Positions 17,846 through 25,912 of a DNA stretch of 64,000 nucleotides are shown here, piece after piece (positions within the stretch are counted from its first letter, which is position 1; every line of letters starts with the position of its first letter). The stretch spans positions 1 to 64,000 of the forward strand of contig CAYJRY010000001.1 of assembly GCA_964372855.1 (NCBI GenBank), in the 5' to 3' direction. Source of the stretch: JACOXT01 sp964372855 (GTDB lineage: Bacteria > Patescibacteriota > Microgenomatia > Levybacterales > UBA12049). The translations under genes were made by a program, and so were the position numbers. The notes under the pieces are model-generated. The model was given only the letters and a program-made list of their open reading frames with translations, was not told the DNA's origin and searched no databases.

Positions 17846-18942
17846 ATGTATAAGCCTAAAAAAATTATTTTAACTGCTGGTCCTTCAATTACAAAAAAAG
17901 AGATTTCCTATGTAACTGATGCAGTTAAAAATGGGTGGAATTTTCACTTTAATGACTATGTTGAAAAATTTGAAAAAGCAGTGGCATCATATGTAGGTGT
18001 AAAACATGCCATGGCAACATCAAGTGGGACAGGAGCTTTGCATTTATCTCTTCTAGCAATGAGTATTGAAGAGGACGATNNNNNNNNNNAGTTGCATCAG
18101 CAAATGTTATAACCTACGTTGGTGCTAAGCCAATTTTTGTTGATGTCGAAAGAGATACTTGGTGTATTGATCCTAAAAGTTTTAGAAAGGCAATTACAAA
18201 AAAAACAAAGGCAGTTATGCCCGTGCATTTGTACGGTCATCCAGCAAGTATGGATGAAATAAACAAAATCGCAAAAGAACATGAATTGTATGTTTTGGAA
18301 GATGCATGCCCTTCTCTTGGAACAATCTACAAAGGCAAAAAAACAGGAAGTTTAGGTGATATGGCAGCATTTAGTTTTCAAGGAGCAAAGCTTGCCGTCG
18401 TTGGAGAAGGAGGAATGCTTGTTACTAACAATACTGCGCTTTTTGAAAAGGCTTCATACATCGCTGATTTAGGAAGAGACAGATCAAAAGGAGCTTTTTG
18501 GCACACAATTGTTGGCTATAAATACCGGCTTCCAAATGTAGCTGCAGCACTCGGTTTAGCACAAGTTGAACGCATAGAAGAAATGGTTGGTAGGAAACGA
18601 CTGATTTTTAGCTGGTACAAAAAAAAGTTAGAAAAAATTGATGGCATTTCCATGAATGTAGAAAAAGAAGGAGTAAGAAATAATTATTGGATGAGTTCAA
18701 TTGTGCTTAACAAAAAATTTTCTCTTACTAGAGACCAGCTTATGAATGAATTAAAAAAAAGAATGATTGATACAAGACCTTTCTTTTTCCCATTCTCAAT
18801 GCTTCCAATGTACAAAACAAAAACAAATAATAAAATAGCCTACCGAGTTGGTCTTAATGGCATAAATCTTCCCAGTGGCGTTACACTTACTGAAAAACAG
18901 GTGGATTATGTCTGTCAAATGATAAATAAGATTCTTAAATAG
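17846..18942 (+). CDS. DegT-family sugar aminotransferase, interrupted by an assembly gap
   Basis: This is one gene split by ten undetermined bases (18080-18089). The left part encodes the N-terminal 78 residues up to LLAMSIEEDD. The right part resumes in another frame at 18091 with VASANVITYVGAKPIFVDVE. In relatives about nine residues (EVIVP...T) lie between, so the true gap should be near 26 bases and the frame shift is an artefact of fixed-length padding. The PLP Lys is present in FSFQGAKLAVVGEGGM, so it is a real aminotransferase. It would aminate C4 of CDP-4-keto-6-deoxyglucose. The next gene is a sugar N-formyltransferase, a natural partner. Confidence 0.8.
18080..18089. other. Assembly gap (10 N)
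   Basis: Ten Ns stand for sequence of unknown length inside the aminotransferase gene. The reading frame is restored only if the real gap length is 3k+2 bases. About 26 bases fits family alignments from memory. Confidence 0.9.
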
Positions 18943-18972
18943 TAATTACACTTAATTCTTTTAACAAATTAA

Positions 18973-19737
18973 ATGAAAATTTTTCTCTTAGCAAATAACT
19001 GGGTAGGTTTAGAAGTTGCAAAATATCTTACGAAAAGAAAAGAAAATATTGTCGCTTTAGGTATTGCACCTTTGGAAAAACAAAAATTTACTGATGAAAT
19101 AACTAAAATTGTAAACCTTCCTAAAAGATTAATTTTTGACGGATCAACCTTACGAAATCCAACTGTTATTAGAAAGATAAAAAAACTTGCACCAGATATT
19201 ATTATTGGTGCATTTTGGGTTACAATTCTCAAACCCGAAATTATTAACATTCCACCAAAAGGTTGCATAAACCTTCACCCGGGTTACTTACCATACAATC
19301 GCGGAGTCAACCCAAATGTCTGGCCAATAATTGAAGGAACACCTGCAGGCGTTACTCTTCATTACATGGATTCCAACATTGATACCGGAGATATCATTGC
19401 AAGGAAAATTGTTCAGATAGAAGTTTATGATACAGCTGAAACATTATATAATAAAACGCTTGTTGAGATTGTAAAACTTTTTAAAGAACAATGGCCGCTT
19501 ATAAAGAAGGGCAAAAATGCCATTACTCCTCAATCTACCTTACGTGATAAACCAACATTTCATTTTGCAAAAGATTTAGAAAAATTAGATAAAATCGATC
19601 TAGATAAAAACTATACAGGACGTGATTTAATTAATACTATCAGATCTCGTTCATATAAAAATCGTTTTTTTGCATATTATCTGGATCATGGGAAAAAAGT
19701 TTATATCCGTGTGGAATTGTCAGATAAAGATAAATGA
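18973..19737 (+). CDS. Nucleotide-sugar N-formyltransferase
   Basis: A 254-residue protein of the formyltransferase fold. The catalytic residues are visible as N100 and H102 (INLHPGYLPYNRG) and D137 (NIDTGDIIAR). Family members such as VioF, QdtF and FdtF transfer a formyl group from N10-formyltetrahydrofolate to the amino group of an NDP-4-amino-sugar. The preceding aminotransferase would supply that amine, giving a CDP-4-formamido-4,6-dideoxy sugar. It is shorter than methionyl-tRNA formyltransferase (about 310) and lacks that enzyme's C-terminal domain. Its stop overlaps the next start by 4 bases. The CDP rather than dTDP carrier is inferred from rfbF/rfbG. Confidence 0.8.
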   Translation: MKIFLLANNWVGLEVAKYLTKRKENIVALGIAPLEKQKFTDEITKIVNLPKRLIFDGSTLRNPTVIRKIKKLAPDIIIGAFWVTILKPEIINIPPKGCINLHPGYLPYNRGVNPNVWPIIEGTPAGVTLHYMDSNIDTGDIIARKIVQIEVYDTAETLYNKTLVEIVKLFKEQWPLIKKGKNAITPQSTLRDKPTFHFAKDLEKLDKIDLDKNYTGRDLINTIRSRSYKNRFFAYYLDHGKKVYIRVELSDKDK

Positions 19738-20555
19738 AAGGTAATTCACGATTCACTAAAATTGCAAAGGAAATAAGAAAAAATATTTTGTTAATGGCAA
19801 ATCGCGCCAAAAGCGCTCATACTGGAGGCGCATTATCGTGTGTTGAAATTATGGTGGCCCTCTACTTTGAGATCATGCATGTATTTCCCAAAGACTCTCA
19901 AAATCAAAAAAGAGACCGTCTCATTTTTAGCAAAGCCCACGATGCCAAGGTATTGTATGCAGTACTCTCTAAGCGTGGGTTTTTTGATAAAAGTATTTTA
20001 CAAGGGTACGAAATGGATGGAGGTCTTTTACCTGGACACGCGACTCGTCATTGCGTTCCTGGCGTTGAGGCTTCTGCCGGTGCTTTAGGACATGGATTGT
20101 CTATGGCAGCAGGGATCGCATATGCCGGAAAACTTGATAATAAAAAATTTCGAGTTTTTGCAGTTTTGTCTGATGGAGAATGCGATGAAGGATCAACATG
20201 GGAAGCAGCGCTTTTTGCATCACACCATAAGTTAGATAACCTTGTTACTATTGTCGATTATAACAAACTACAAGGCTTCGGGTTTACAAAAGACGTGCTA
20301 GAACTTGAGCCTTTTACAGACAAATGGAAAAGTTTTGGCTGGGATGTTAAAGAAATTAATGGTCACAGTTTTGATGAGATTATAACAACTTTTAAAACTA
20401 TCCCTTTTACTCACAAAAAGCCCTCTGTAATTATTGCCCATACCATTAAAGGCTTAGGAGGTGTACCCGCTCATGTAAATCAAGTTTCCTCTCAATACAA
20501 ATCACCAACAGATGAGGAAGCAAATGAAGCAATAAAAAACCTAGACAATATATGA
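19734..20555 (+). CDS. Transketolase-like enzyme, N-terminal (ThDP-binding) subunit
   Basis: A 273-residue homologue of the N-terminal half of transketolase. It has AHTGGALSCVEIMVAL, SAGALGHGLSMAAG, and the ThDP motif SDGECDEGSTWEAAL...VDYN. The C-terminal half is a separate gene overlapping by 4 bases. Two roles fit the context. It could transfer a two-carbon unit to a CDP-keto-sugar to make a branched-chain sugar. Alternatively it could be a real transketolase producing sedoheptulose 7-phosphate for the two GmhA copies in this locus. The sequence does not decide between them. Position between an N-formyltransferase and an RfbH-like dehydratase favours the first. Confidence 0.8.
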   Translation: MKGNSRFTKIAKEIRKNILLMANRAKSAHTGGALSCVEIMVALYFEIMHVFPKDSQNQKRDRLIFSKAHDAKVLYAVLSKRGFFDKSILQGYEMDGGLLPGHATRHCVPGVEASAGALGHGLSMAAGIAYAGKLDNKKFRVFAVLSDGECDEGSTWEAALFASHHKLDNLVTIVDYNKLQGFGFTKDVLELEPFTDKWKSFGWDVKEINGHSFDEIITTFKTIPFTHKKPSVIIAHTIKGLGGVPAHVNQVSSQYKSPTDEEANEAIKNLDNI

Positions 20556-21469
20556 GAATTGCTTTTGTCAACACATTAATAGAACATGCAAAGCTTGATA
20601 AAAGGATTATGCTCTTAACAGGCGATCTTGGTTTTTCTGTATTTGAAAAATATATCGAAGAATTACCCATGCAATTCCTCAATATGGGTGTCGCAGAGCA
20701 GAATATGGCGGGTGTTGCTGCTGGATTAGCAATGGAAGGAAAGATTCCAATTATTTATTCTATTGTTCCTTTTACGACAATGAGGAATTTTGAGCAAATA
20801 AGAAACGATATCTGTTATCAAAACCTTAATGTTAAAGTTGTTGGTGTTGGCGCTGGATTTTCTTATGGGCCTTATGGGCACACACATCATGCCTTGGAAG
20901 ATATAGGAATATTGCGGACATTACCAAACATGGTAATTCTGTGTCCTGGTGATCCTCAAGAAGTGATTGCAGCAACAAAGGAAACATTGCGCTACGAAGG
21001 GCCTGTCTATCTAAGATTGGGAAAAGCAGGAGAGATGGTAATTCATAAAAACACACCATCTTTTTCTATTGGAAAGGGAATTGTTATTGAGAAAGGGTCA
21101 GATATTGCAATCATTGCAACTTCAACAATGGTTTATAGGGCGTGGGAAGTTGCCCAAAAATTAAAGGACAAAAATATATCAACACATCTTGTTAGCATGA
21201 TTTCCATAAAGCCACTAGACACAAATGTTATTTTTGAATCTGTAAATAAGACAAAGGCAATTTTTACTATTGAGGAACATAGTGTTGTTGGCGGATTAGG
21301 CAGTGCTGTTGCGGAGGTTCTTTCCGAAAATAGAGCAAATGCGATTTTTAAAAGAATAGGTGTTCCAGATCGTTTTACCAAAGTAATAGGAAGTCAGGAA
21401 TATATGAGGACAGCAAATGGACTTACTGTCGAACATATAGTTAATACTATTTTGGAAAGGCTCAAGTGA
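20552..21469 (+). CDS. Transketolase-like enzyme, C-terminal (pyrimidine-binding) subunit
   Basis: A 305-residue partner of the previous gene. GVAEQNMAGVAAGLAMEG holds the Glu that activates ThDP, followed by PFTTMRNFEQIRNDICYQN, PYGHTHHALEDIG and the C-terminal regulatory-type domain (IEEHSVVGGLGSAVAE). Together the two genes make one complete transketolase/DXPS-type enzyme, as an alpha2beta2 assembly by analogy. It is the last gene of the plus-strand run and converges on the His-type DegT gene 66 bases away. See the N-terminal subunit for the two alternative roles. Confidence 0.8.
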   Translation: MRIAFVNTLIEHAKLDKRIMLLTGDLGFSVFEKYIEELPMQFLNMGVAEQNMAGVAAGLAMEGKIPIIYSIVPFTTMRNFEQIRNDICYQNLNVKVVGVGAGFSYGPYGHTHHALEDIGILRTLPNMVILCPGDPQEVIAATKETLRYEGPVYLRLGKAGEMVIHKNTPSFSIGKGIVIEKGSDIAIIATSTMVYRAWEVAQKLKDKNISTHLVSMISIKPLDTNVIFESVNKTKAIFTIEEHSVVGGLGSAVAEVLSENRANAIFKRIGVPDRFTKVIGSQEYMRTANGLTVEHIVNTILERLK

Positions 21470-21535
21470 AAAATTATTCATTGATACTGTATAAATGCCA
21501 ATCGGATAATATACCAACGTCAAAAAAGTGGTTTG

Positions 21536-22735
21536 TTAAGAAGAGGCTTTCTTAAGAAAAGATGTAAATACATCTTTCAGTCTGTCAAGGTTTTTCTTTT
21601 CAAGACCATGGTGACAACCGATTACAAAACCTCTTTCCATAATATCATCTGTGATTGGATATCCTGGGTTATTTGTCCTATGAGGAATCTTGTTAAAACC
21701 TGGTTGTCTTAAAATATTCCCAGTAAATATCGGACGTGTTTGTATATTGTTTTTTTCAAGAAAGGTCATTATTTCTAATCTTGAAAAAGGAGAGGATTTT
21801 CTAATCGTTAATGGAAAAGCGAGCCATTGAGTCCTACTATACTTATTTTGTTCGGGAAGAATAAAAAACTTTTCATACTTTTTAAAGAATTTTTTGAGTT
21901 CTGTGAAGTTTTTTTCTCTGATTTTTCTGAATTCCGGAAGTTTTTTAAGTTGGATATTTCCAAACGCAGAGCACATTTCATTTGGAAGAAAGTTATAGCC
22001 GATTTCGTTAAATATATATTTAGCATCATAAGGTATATTTCCGACTTTTATTTTAAATCGCTTATTAATATCTTCAGATTCATCAAAAATAGACGAACTT
22101 CTTCCCCATCCTCTTAAAACTTTTGCTCTATCTCTCCATTCTTTTCTATTAATCAAGATCATTCCTCCATTTCCTCCGGCGGTTATTATATGTGAACCAA
22201 AAAAACTTGTTGTTGAGATGTCGGAATATGTTCCTGTCGGTTTTCCATTAACCTGTGCCCCAAGTGTATCGCAAGAGTCTTCGATAAAAATGAGATTATG
22301 TTTTTGAGCAATTTTTTTTAATTTTTCCATGTCGGGAATATTTCCAAGAAGTAGTGGAATCATAAGAACTTTTGTTTTTTTCGTAATGAGTTCTTCCACT
22401 TTATTGACATTTATAACATAGGTTCCGGCCTCTACATCCGCAAAGACAGGAATAAGTCCATGCTGAACAAGCGGCGCAACTGTTGTTGAAAAAGTCAAAA
22501 GAGGAGTAATTACTTCAGAACCCCTGGGAAGATTTAAAAGTTCAATTGCAAGGAAGTTTGCTGATGATCCGGAATTAACCATAACCCCATATTTTTTGCC
22601 AAAAAGTTTAGCGATACCTTTTTCAAAGATTTGAGTTTCAATTCCCATATTGGTTCTATGCTCTTTAAGAACCGCAACCACAGCTTGAATTTCTTCATCA
22701 TCATAAACAGAAAGTGCGTATGGGACTCTTTGCAT
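21536..22735 (-). CDS. RfbH-like PLP 3-dehydratase (DegT fold, Lys to His)
   Basis: A 399-residue DegT-fold enzyme with YGVMVNSGSSANFLAIELL and FIEDSCDTLGA. The PLP Lys position is His182 (TSFFGSHIITAGGNGGM). The His change is characteristic of sugar 3-dehydratases (RfbH/E1, ColD). The four clustered Cys ligands of the E1 iron-sulfur cluster are not present, so it may use a ColD-like self-sufficient mechanism or another reductase. With RfbF and RfbG on the opposite strand it would act on CDP-4-keto-6-deoxyglucose to give a 3,6-dideoxy sugar. It is monocistronic, with an extended -10 box 7 bases before the ATG. Confidence 0.7.
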   Translation of the reverse strand: MQRVPYALSVYDDEEIQAVVAVLKEHRTNMGIETQIFEKGIAKLFGKKYGVMVNSGSSANFLAIELLNLPRGSEVITPLLTFSTTVAPLVQHGLIPVFADVEAGTYVINVNKVEELITKKTKVLMIPLLLGNIPDMEKLKKIAQKHNLIFIEDSCDTLGAQVNGKPTGTYSDISTTSFFGSHIITAGGNGGMILINRKEWRDRAKVLRGWGRSSSIFDESEDINKRFKIKVGNIPYDAKYIFNEIGYNFLPNEMCSAFGNIQLKKLPEFRKIREKNFTELKKFFKKYEKFFILPEQNKYSRTQWLAFPLTIRKSSPFSRLEIMTFLEKNNIQTRPIFTGNILRQPGFNKIPHRTNNPGYPITDDIMERGFVIGCHHGLEKKNLDRLKDVFTSFLKKASS

Positions 22736-22742
22736 AGTAATG

Positions 22743-22751
22743 AGTATATCA
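22743..22751 (-). promoter_or_regulatory. Extended -10 promoter, candidate leaderless start
   Basis: On the minus strand TGATATACT is a TGN extended -10. The ATG at 22735 follows after 7 bases, leaving no room for a ribosome-binding site. Confidence 0.4.
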
Positions 22752-22831
22752 TGGAAGAGCTGTAATTACCAATTATCCGTAGCTTCATAGAAGTATGCGT
22801 CGATTTCGCGACTGGTTACTAGATTACTGGT

Positions 22832-22882
22832 TTGTATCCTGTAATTTCTGATACAATGCTTAATGTGTTGCATTGTCTTTTT
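22832..22882 (+). promoter_or_regulatory. Two overlapping hairpins, the second followed by a T-tract
   Basis: The first inverted repeat is TTGTATC (22832-22838) with GATACAA (22850-22856). The second is ACAATGC (22853-22859) with GCATTGT (22870-22876), followed by CTTTTT. They share ACAA at 22853-22856, so they cannot form together. The second alone would be a weak rho-independent terminator. The pair looks like an attenuator in the leader of the GT2 gene that starts at 22951. It is seen directly as sequence symmetry. Regulation is inferred. Confidence 0.35.
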
Positions 22883-22950
22883 ATGAATTTTTCCAACATT
22901 TATAAAGGTTTCTTAGTCATCATTATTCTATTTAGTCATCTAGCGCAGCC

Positions 22951-23997
22951 ATGAAGAATTTACCAACAATTTCAATTGTCACTTGTCTATTTAATAGCGA
23001 GTTAACTTTTTTTCGTGAGGGGCTTAAGTCCATTGCGAACCAACATTACCCCAAAAAATTAATTGAGCATATCGTTATGGATGGAGGTTCAACAAATGGC
23101 TCAATGGAACTGGCAAAAAAATATGGTTGTAAGGTTTTTGTGCGAAAAGATCTTCTTCAGCAAGCAGAAATGCGTATTGCAATTGGAATAATGAAAGCGA
23201 AAAACGAACTTGTTCTCATACTTGAGGCAGACAATATTCTCACCTCTCGTGATTGGTTGATTCGAATGGTAGAACCTTTTTTGTCTGACAAAAGAGTATT
23301 TTGCACATATAGCGCTTACTATGGTTACAAGAAAAGTCTCCCGGCCACAACAAGATACTCTGCACTCTTTGGGGCTCCTGAACCGACAGTCTACTATTTA
23401 AATAAAAATGAGAAGATCTCAATAGTCGATAAACTGTATGACAAAGGAGAAATATTAGAAGAAAGAGGAAATTATTTTATTGTTCGTTTCAAAAGAGATA
23501 ATTTGCCTGTCTTGGGAGATAATGGAACTTTATTTTTAAGAAGTGCAATGAATAAAGTAAATATTAATCCTCAAGAGTATATTCATCCTGACGCGTTTGT
23601 AAAACTGCTAAACCTTGGATATGATACAGTTGGAGTTGTAAAAAATGATCTCATTCATATAGCTAATCCCAATATTTTCGGTATGGTAAAAGGGAAGTTA
23701 TGGCTAAAGAAAGTTTATGATAATAAGCGTTACAAGAGAATATATTATGTTTTTACCTGGAGATCAAAAAAGGATCTTTTTAATCTTATGAAATTTATTT
23801 TCTTTTCAATAACCATTATAATTCCAACCCTTGAAGCTATGCGAGGCTTTATAAAAATAAGAGATTGGGCATGGTTTTTGCATCCTGTTATTTGTCTAGC
23901 AATGTTTTTTGGTTATGGCTGGTCGGAAATTTTATGGATTGTAAGAGGAAAGATAGTTCGATTGGATAAAAATACTTTCACATCTTTACCTTTATAA
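22951..23997 (+). CDS. GT2-family glycosyltransferase, membrane-associated
   Basis: A 348-residue protein. The GT-A domain starts ISIVTCLFNSELTFFREGL and has MDGGSTNGSMELAKKYG. LILEADN takes the place of the metal-binding DxD. The C-terminal hundred residues contain two hydrophobic stretches (FIFFSITIIIPTLEAM and PVICLAMFFGYGW) that probably anchor it in the membrane. It would use a nucleotide-sugar donor. It stands alone on the plus strand behind the candidate attenuator. Its 3' end overlaps the convergent methyltransferase by 20 bases. The donor and acceptor are unknown. Confidence 0.75.
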   Translation: MKNLPTISIVTCLFNSELTFFREGLKSIANQHYPKKLIEHIVMDGGSTNGSMELAKKYGCKVFVRKDLLQQAEMRIAIGIMKAKNELVLILEADNILTSRDWLIRMVEPFLSDKRVFCTYSAYYGYKKSLPATTRYSALFGAPEPTVYYLNKNEKISIVDKLYDKGEILEERGNYFIVRFKRDNLPVLGDNGTLFLRSAMNKVNINPQEYIHPDAFVKLLNLGYDTVGVVKNDLIHIANPNIFGMVKGKLWLKKVYDNKRYKRIYYVFTWRSKKDLFNLMKFIFFSITIIIPTLEAMRGFIKIRDWAWFLHPVICLAMFFGYGWSEILWIVRGKIVRLDKNTFTSLPL

Positions 23998-24802
23998 TTA
24001 TATTTACGAAAGAGTTGCCTTTTTTTATAGTTTTTGTGTTGTTATATTTATCAAACAAATAGAATATTTTTAAAACAAATTTAAAGAGAAATGAATCTTT
24101 GCTGGAATTGTCGAATCTATCAAAAGAAGTGAAAAACCCTTTATCCACAATATTCTTTCCAAGTCCTAGAACAAAATGTGCAAAAGGGAAACAAAAATGT
24201 GTTGTCCTTGTAATGTTGTTTATTTTAAATCCCGTTTTCTTAACTTTTTCTATTAGTTCATCTTCGTCGTACAATCTTACATGATAAGCCCAGATACCAG
24301 CAAGCCACAAAATATGAGAAGGAATATGGGTATGAAAAAACCGCTCAAGAACCCAATTGATTGGATCCCAAAGAAATGGGTAGTTTTTATTGGGAACAGT
24401 AATTACTGCTATTCCCTGGGGTTTCAATACTCGGTATAACTCAGAAAGTACTTTTCTGTCATTTTTGATATGCTCAAGAACCTCGGAGCAAATAATTTTA
24501 TCAAAAACTTTATCAGCAAATGAAAGTTTTATTGCGTTAGCTTTTTGAAAATGTACGTTTGGTGCTTGAGCAAAAACTTTTGCTACCTGTAAATGCTTTT
24601 CATTTATATCAATACCGGTATAAGAAGTCTTAGGGAAATACATCCCGATTATGTTTGCGTAAAATCCTCTCCCACAACCGACTTCTAGAATTTTATCGCC
24701 ATTTTTAATATCAAGATTTTTAATCACCTCCTTTGCTCGTCTTCTAAATGCAGGATCAATTTCTTTTTGCAGGATTTTATTAATTGGTAAAGAGATCTTC
24801 AT
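23978..24802 (-). CDS. Class I SAM-dependent methyltransferase
   Basis: A 274-residue UbiE-like methyltransferase. Motif I is ILEVGCGRGFYANIIG, TGIDINEKHLQVAK follows, and IICSEVLEHIKNDRKVLSEL is the post-motif helix. NYPFLWDPINWVLERFF recurs almost unchanged in the paralogue at 36780-37604 (NYPFFWDPVNYIMQRLF), so the two form a local subfamily with probably related sugar or lipid-linked substrates. It is the last gene of the eleven-gene operon from 33862, 3 bases after the GT2 gene. Confidence 0.75.
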   Translation of the reverse strand: MKISLPINKILQKEIDPAFRRRAKEVIKNLDIKNGDKILEVGCGRGFYANIIGMYFPKTSYTGIDINEKHLQVAKVFAQAPNVHFQKANAIKLSFADKVFDKIICSEVLEHIKNDRKVLSELYRVLKPQGIAVITVPNKNYPFLWDPINWVLERFFHTHIPSHILWLAGIWAYHVRLYDEDELIEKVKKTGFKINNITRTTHFCFPFAHFVLGLGKNIVDKGFFTSFDRFDNSSKDSFLFKFVLKIFYLFDKYNNTKTIKKGNSFVNIIIKVKM

Positions 24803-24805
24803 AAA

Positions 24806-25903
24806 TTACGTAATTTTAAAAATACTACCTTGCATCCTATTTAACTGAATATATTCTTTTTCCAACATAAGTAAGTTATTAATAACTTCCCGTTCGTTTT
24901 TTACTTTTGAGGTTCTTATATAAACGCTTAAAAATAAATCTCTGAAAATTTTTAAAAACATTCTTGGAAAAATTAATGCAATACTTAAGTATATCCAATA
25001 TGTAATACTTTTTACCATTGTTTCATCAAGAATACGAACTCTAGCAGCAATATCTAATAATATTTTATTACCAACATTCATTTTTATCGCTGGGAAAAGA
25101 AGCACATAAATATTCATAAGCTCATTATGTAAAAAGGAATTATACTCCATAATGTTTAATTTTTTCTTGACCGCTTTAAAATAATTCTCCGACTTCAATT
25201 TTCCATTTTTAATGTTAAATAAATGGTGTTCTTCATTTTTTTTAATAATTCTTCGCGACCAATATGCAACTAGATAGGGTTTCGAAATAAAACAAGCGCC
25301 ATATTTTTTGGCAGCATAAAATATATAATTAATAAATGGCGATGGATCTGTATTAACCACTTGTATATGTCTTGGAATAGAGTTTTTAATAACTATACCT
25401 GTAATAAAATGGTGATGTGTGTTAAGGATAAACGATAGTACTTTACTATTATCCAAATTAGGCTCTAAATGTGAATTTTGTGTAAAAGTTTTTTTTATTT
25501 TAAATGCAAATATGTGTTTTCTGTCTAATGCGAGACAAACATAATTAATACGATAATATCCTAATTTACTTTTTATTATTTTTTGGTAAATTTCCATGAG
25601 GGCATTACTGTAAAGAAGAAAATCGTCATCTGCATGGATGAGGATATACTCTCCTTTTGAATGAATTACGGCATTCTTTTGGTTTTGGTCTATTTCGATA
25701 TTTCTTCTGGTTTTGTAATAACGTATTTTTTTGTTGTGCAATTTATCAATAACAGTTTTTGTGTGATCTGTGGAACAATTATCTGAAATAACTATTTCAT
25801 AATCTAAAAAAGTCTGCCTTAGAATACAAAATAAGGCAAATTGCAAATCATTTGCTCTATTATAGGTAGGAATAGCAATTGAAAAGAAAGGTTTTTTTAT
25901 CAT
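24806..25903 (-). CDS. GT2-family glycosyltransferase
   Basis: A 365-residue protein. The N-terminal GT-A fold is clear: FSIAIPTYNRANDLQFAL, IVISDNCSTDHTKTVID and the metal motif ILIHADDDFLL. The C-terminal third has basic and hydrophobic segments (YWIYLSIALIFPRMFL) that may associate with the membrane. It follows the GalE-like epimerase by 9 bases in the same operon, so it may use a sugar that epimerase makes. Specificity is unknown. Confidence 0.8.
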   Translation of the reverse strand: MIKKPFFSIAIPTYNRANDLQFALFCILRQTFLDYEIVISDNCSTDHTKTVIDKLHNKKIRYYKTRRNIEIDQNQKNAVIHSKGEYILIHADDDFLLYSNALMEIYQKIIKSKLGYYRINYVCLALDRKHIFAFKIKKTFTQNSHLEPNLDNSKVLSFILNTHHHFITGIVIKNSIPRHIQVVNTDPSPFINYIFYAAKKYGACFISKPYLVAYWSRRIIKKNEEHHLFNIKNGKLKSENYFKAVKKKLNIMEYNSFLHNELMNIYVLLFPAIKMNVGNKILLDIAARVRILDETMVKSITYWIYLSIALIFPRMFLKIFRDLFLSVYIRTSKVKNEREVINNLLMLEKEYIQLNRMQGSIFKIT

Positions 25904-25912
25904 AAGAAGAGA

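Noticed and set aside
17846..18942. A natural frameshift in the DegT aminotransferase
   Set aside because: The break coincides with ten Ns, and both sides join normally if the gap is about 26 bases. It is an assembly artefact.
21536..21555. Inverted repeat TTAAGAA/TTCTTAA at the end of the His-type DegT gene as a terminator
   Set aside because: It is inside the coding region at the stop codon, AT-only in the stem, and has no following T-tract on the relevant strand.
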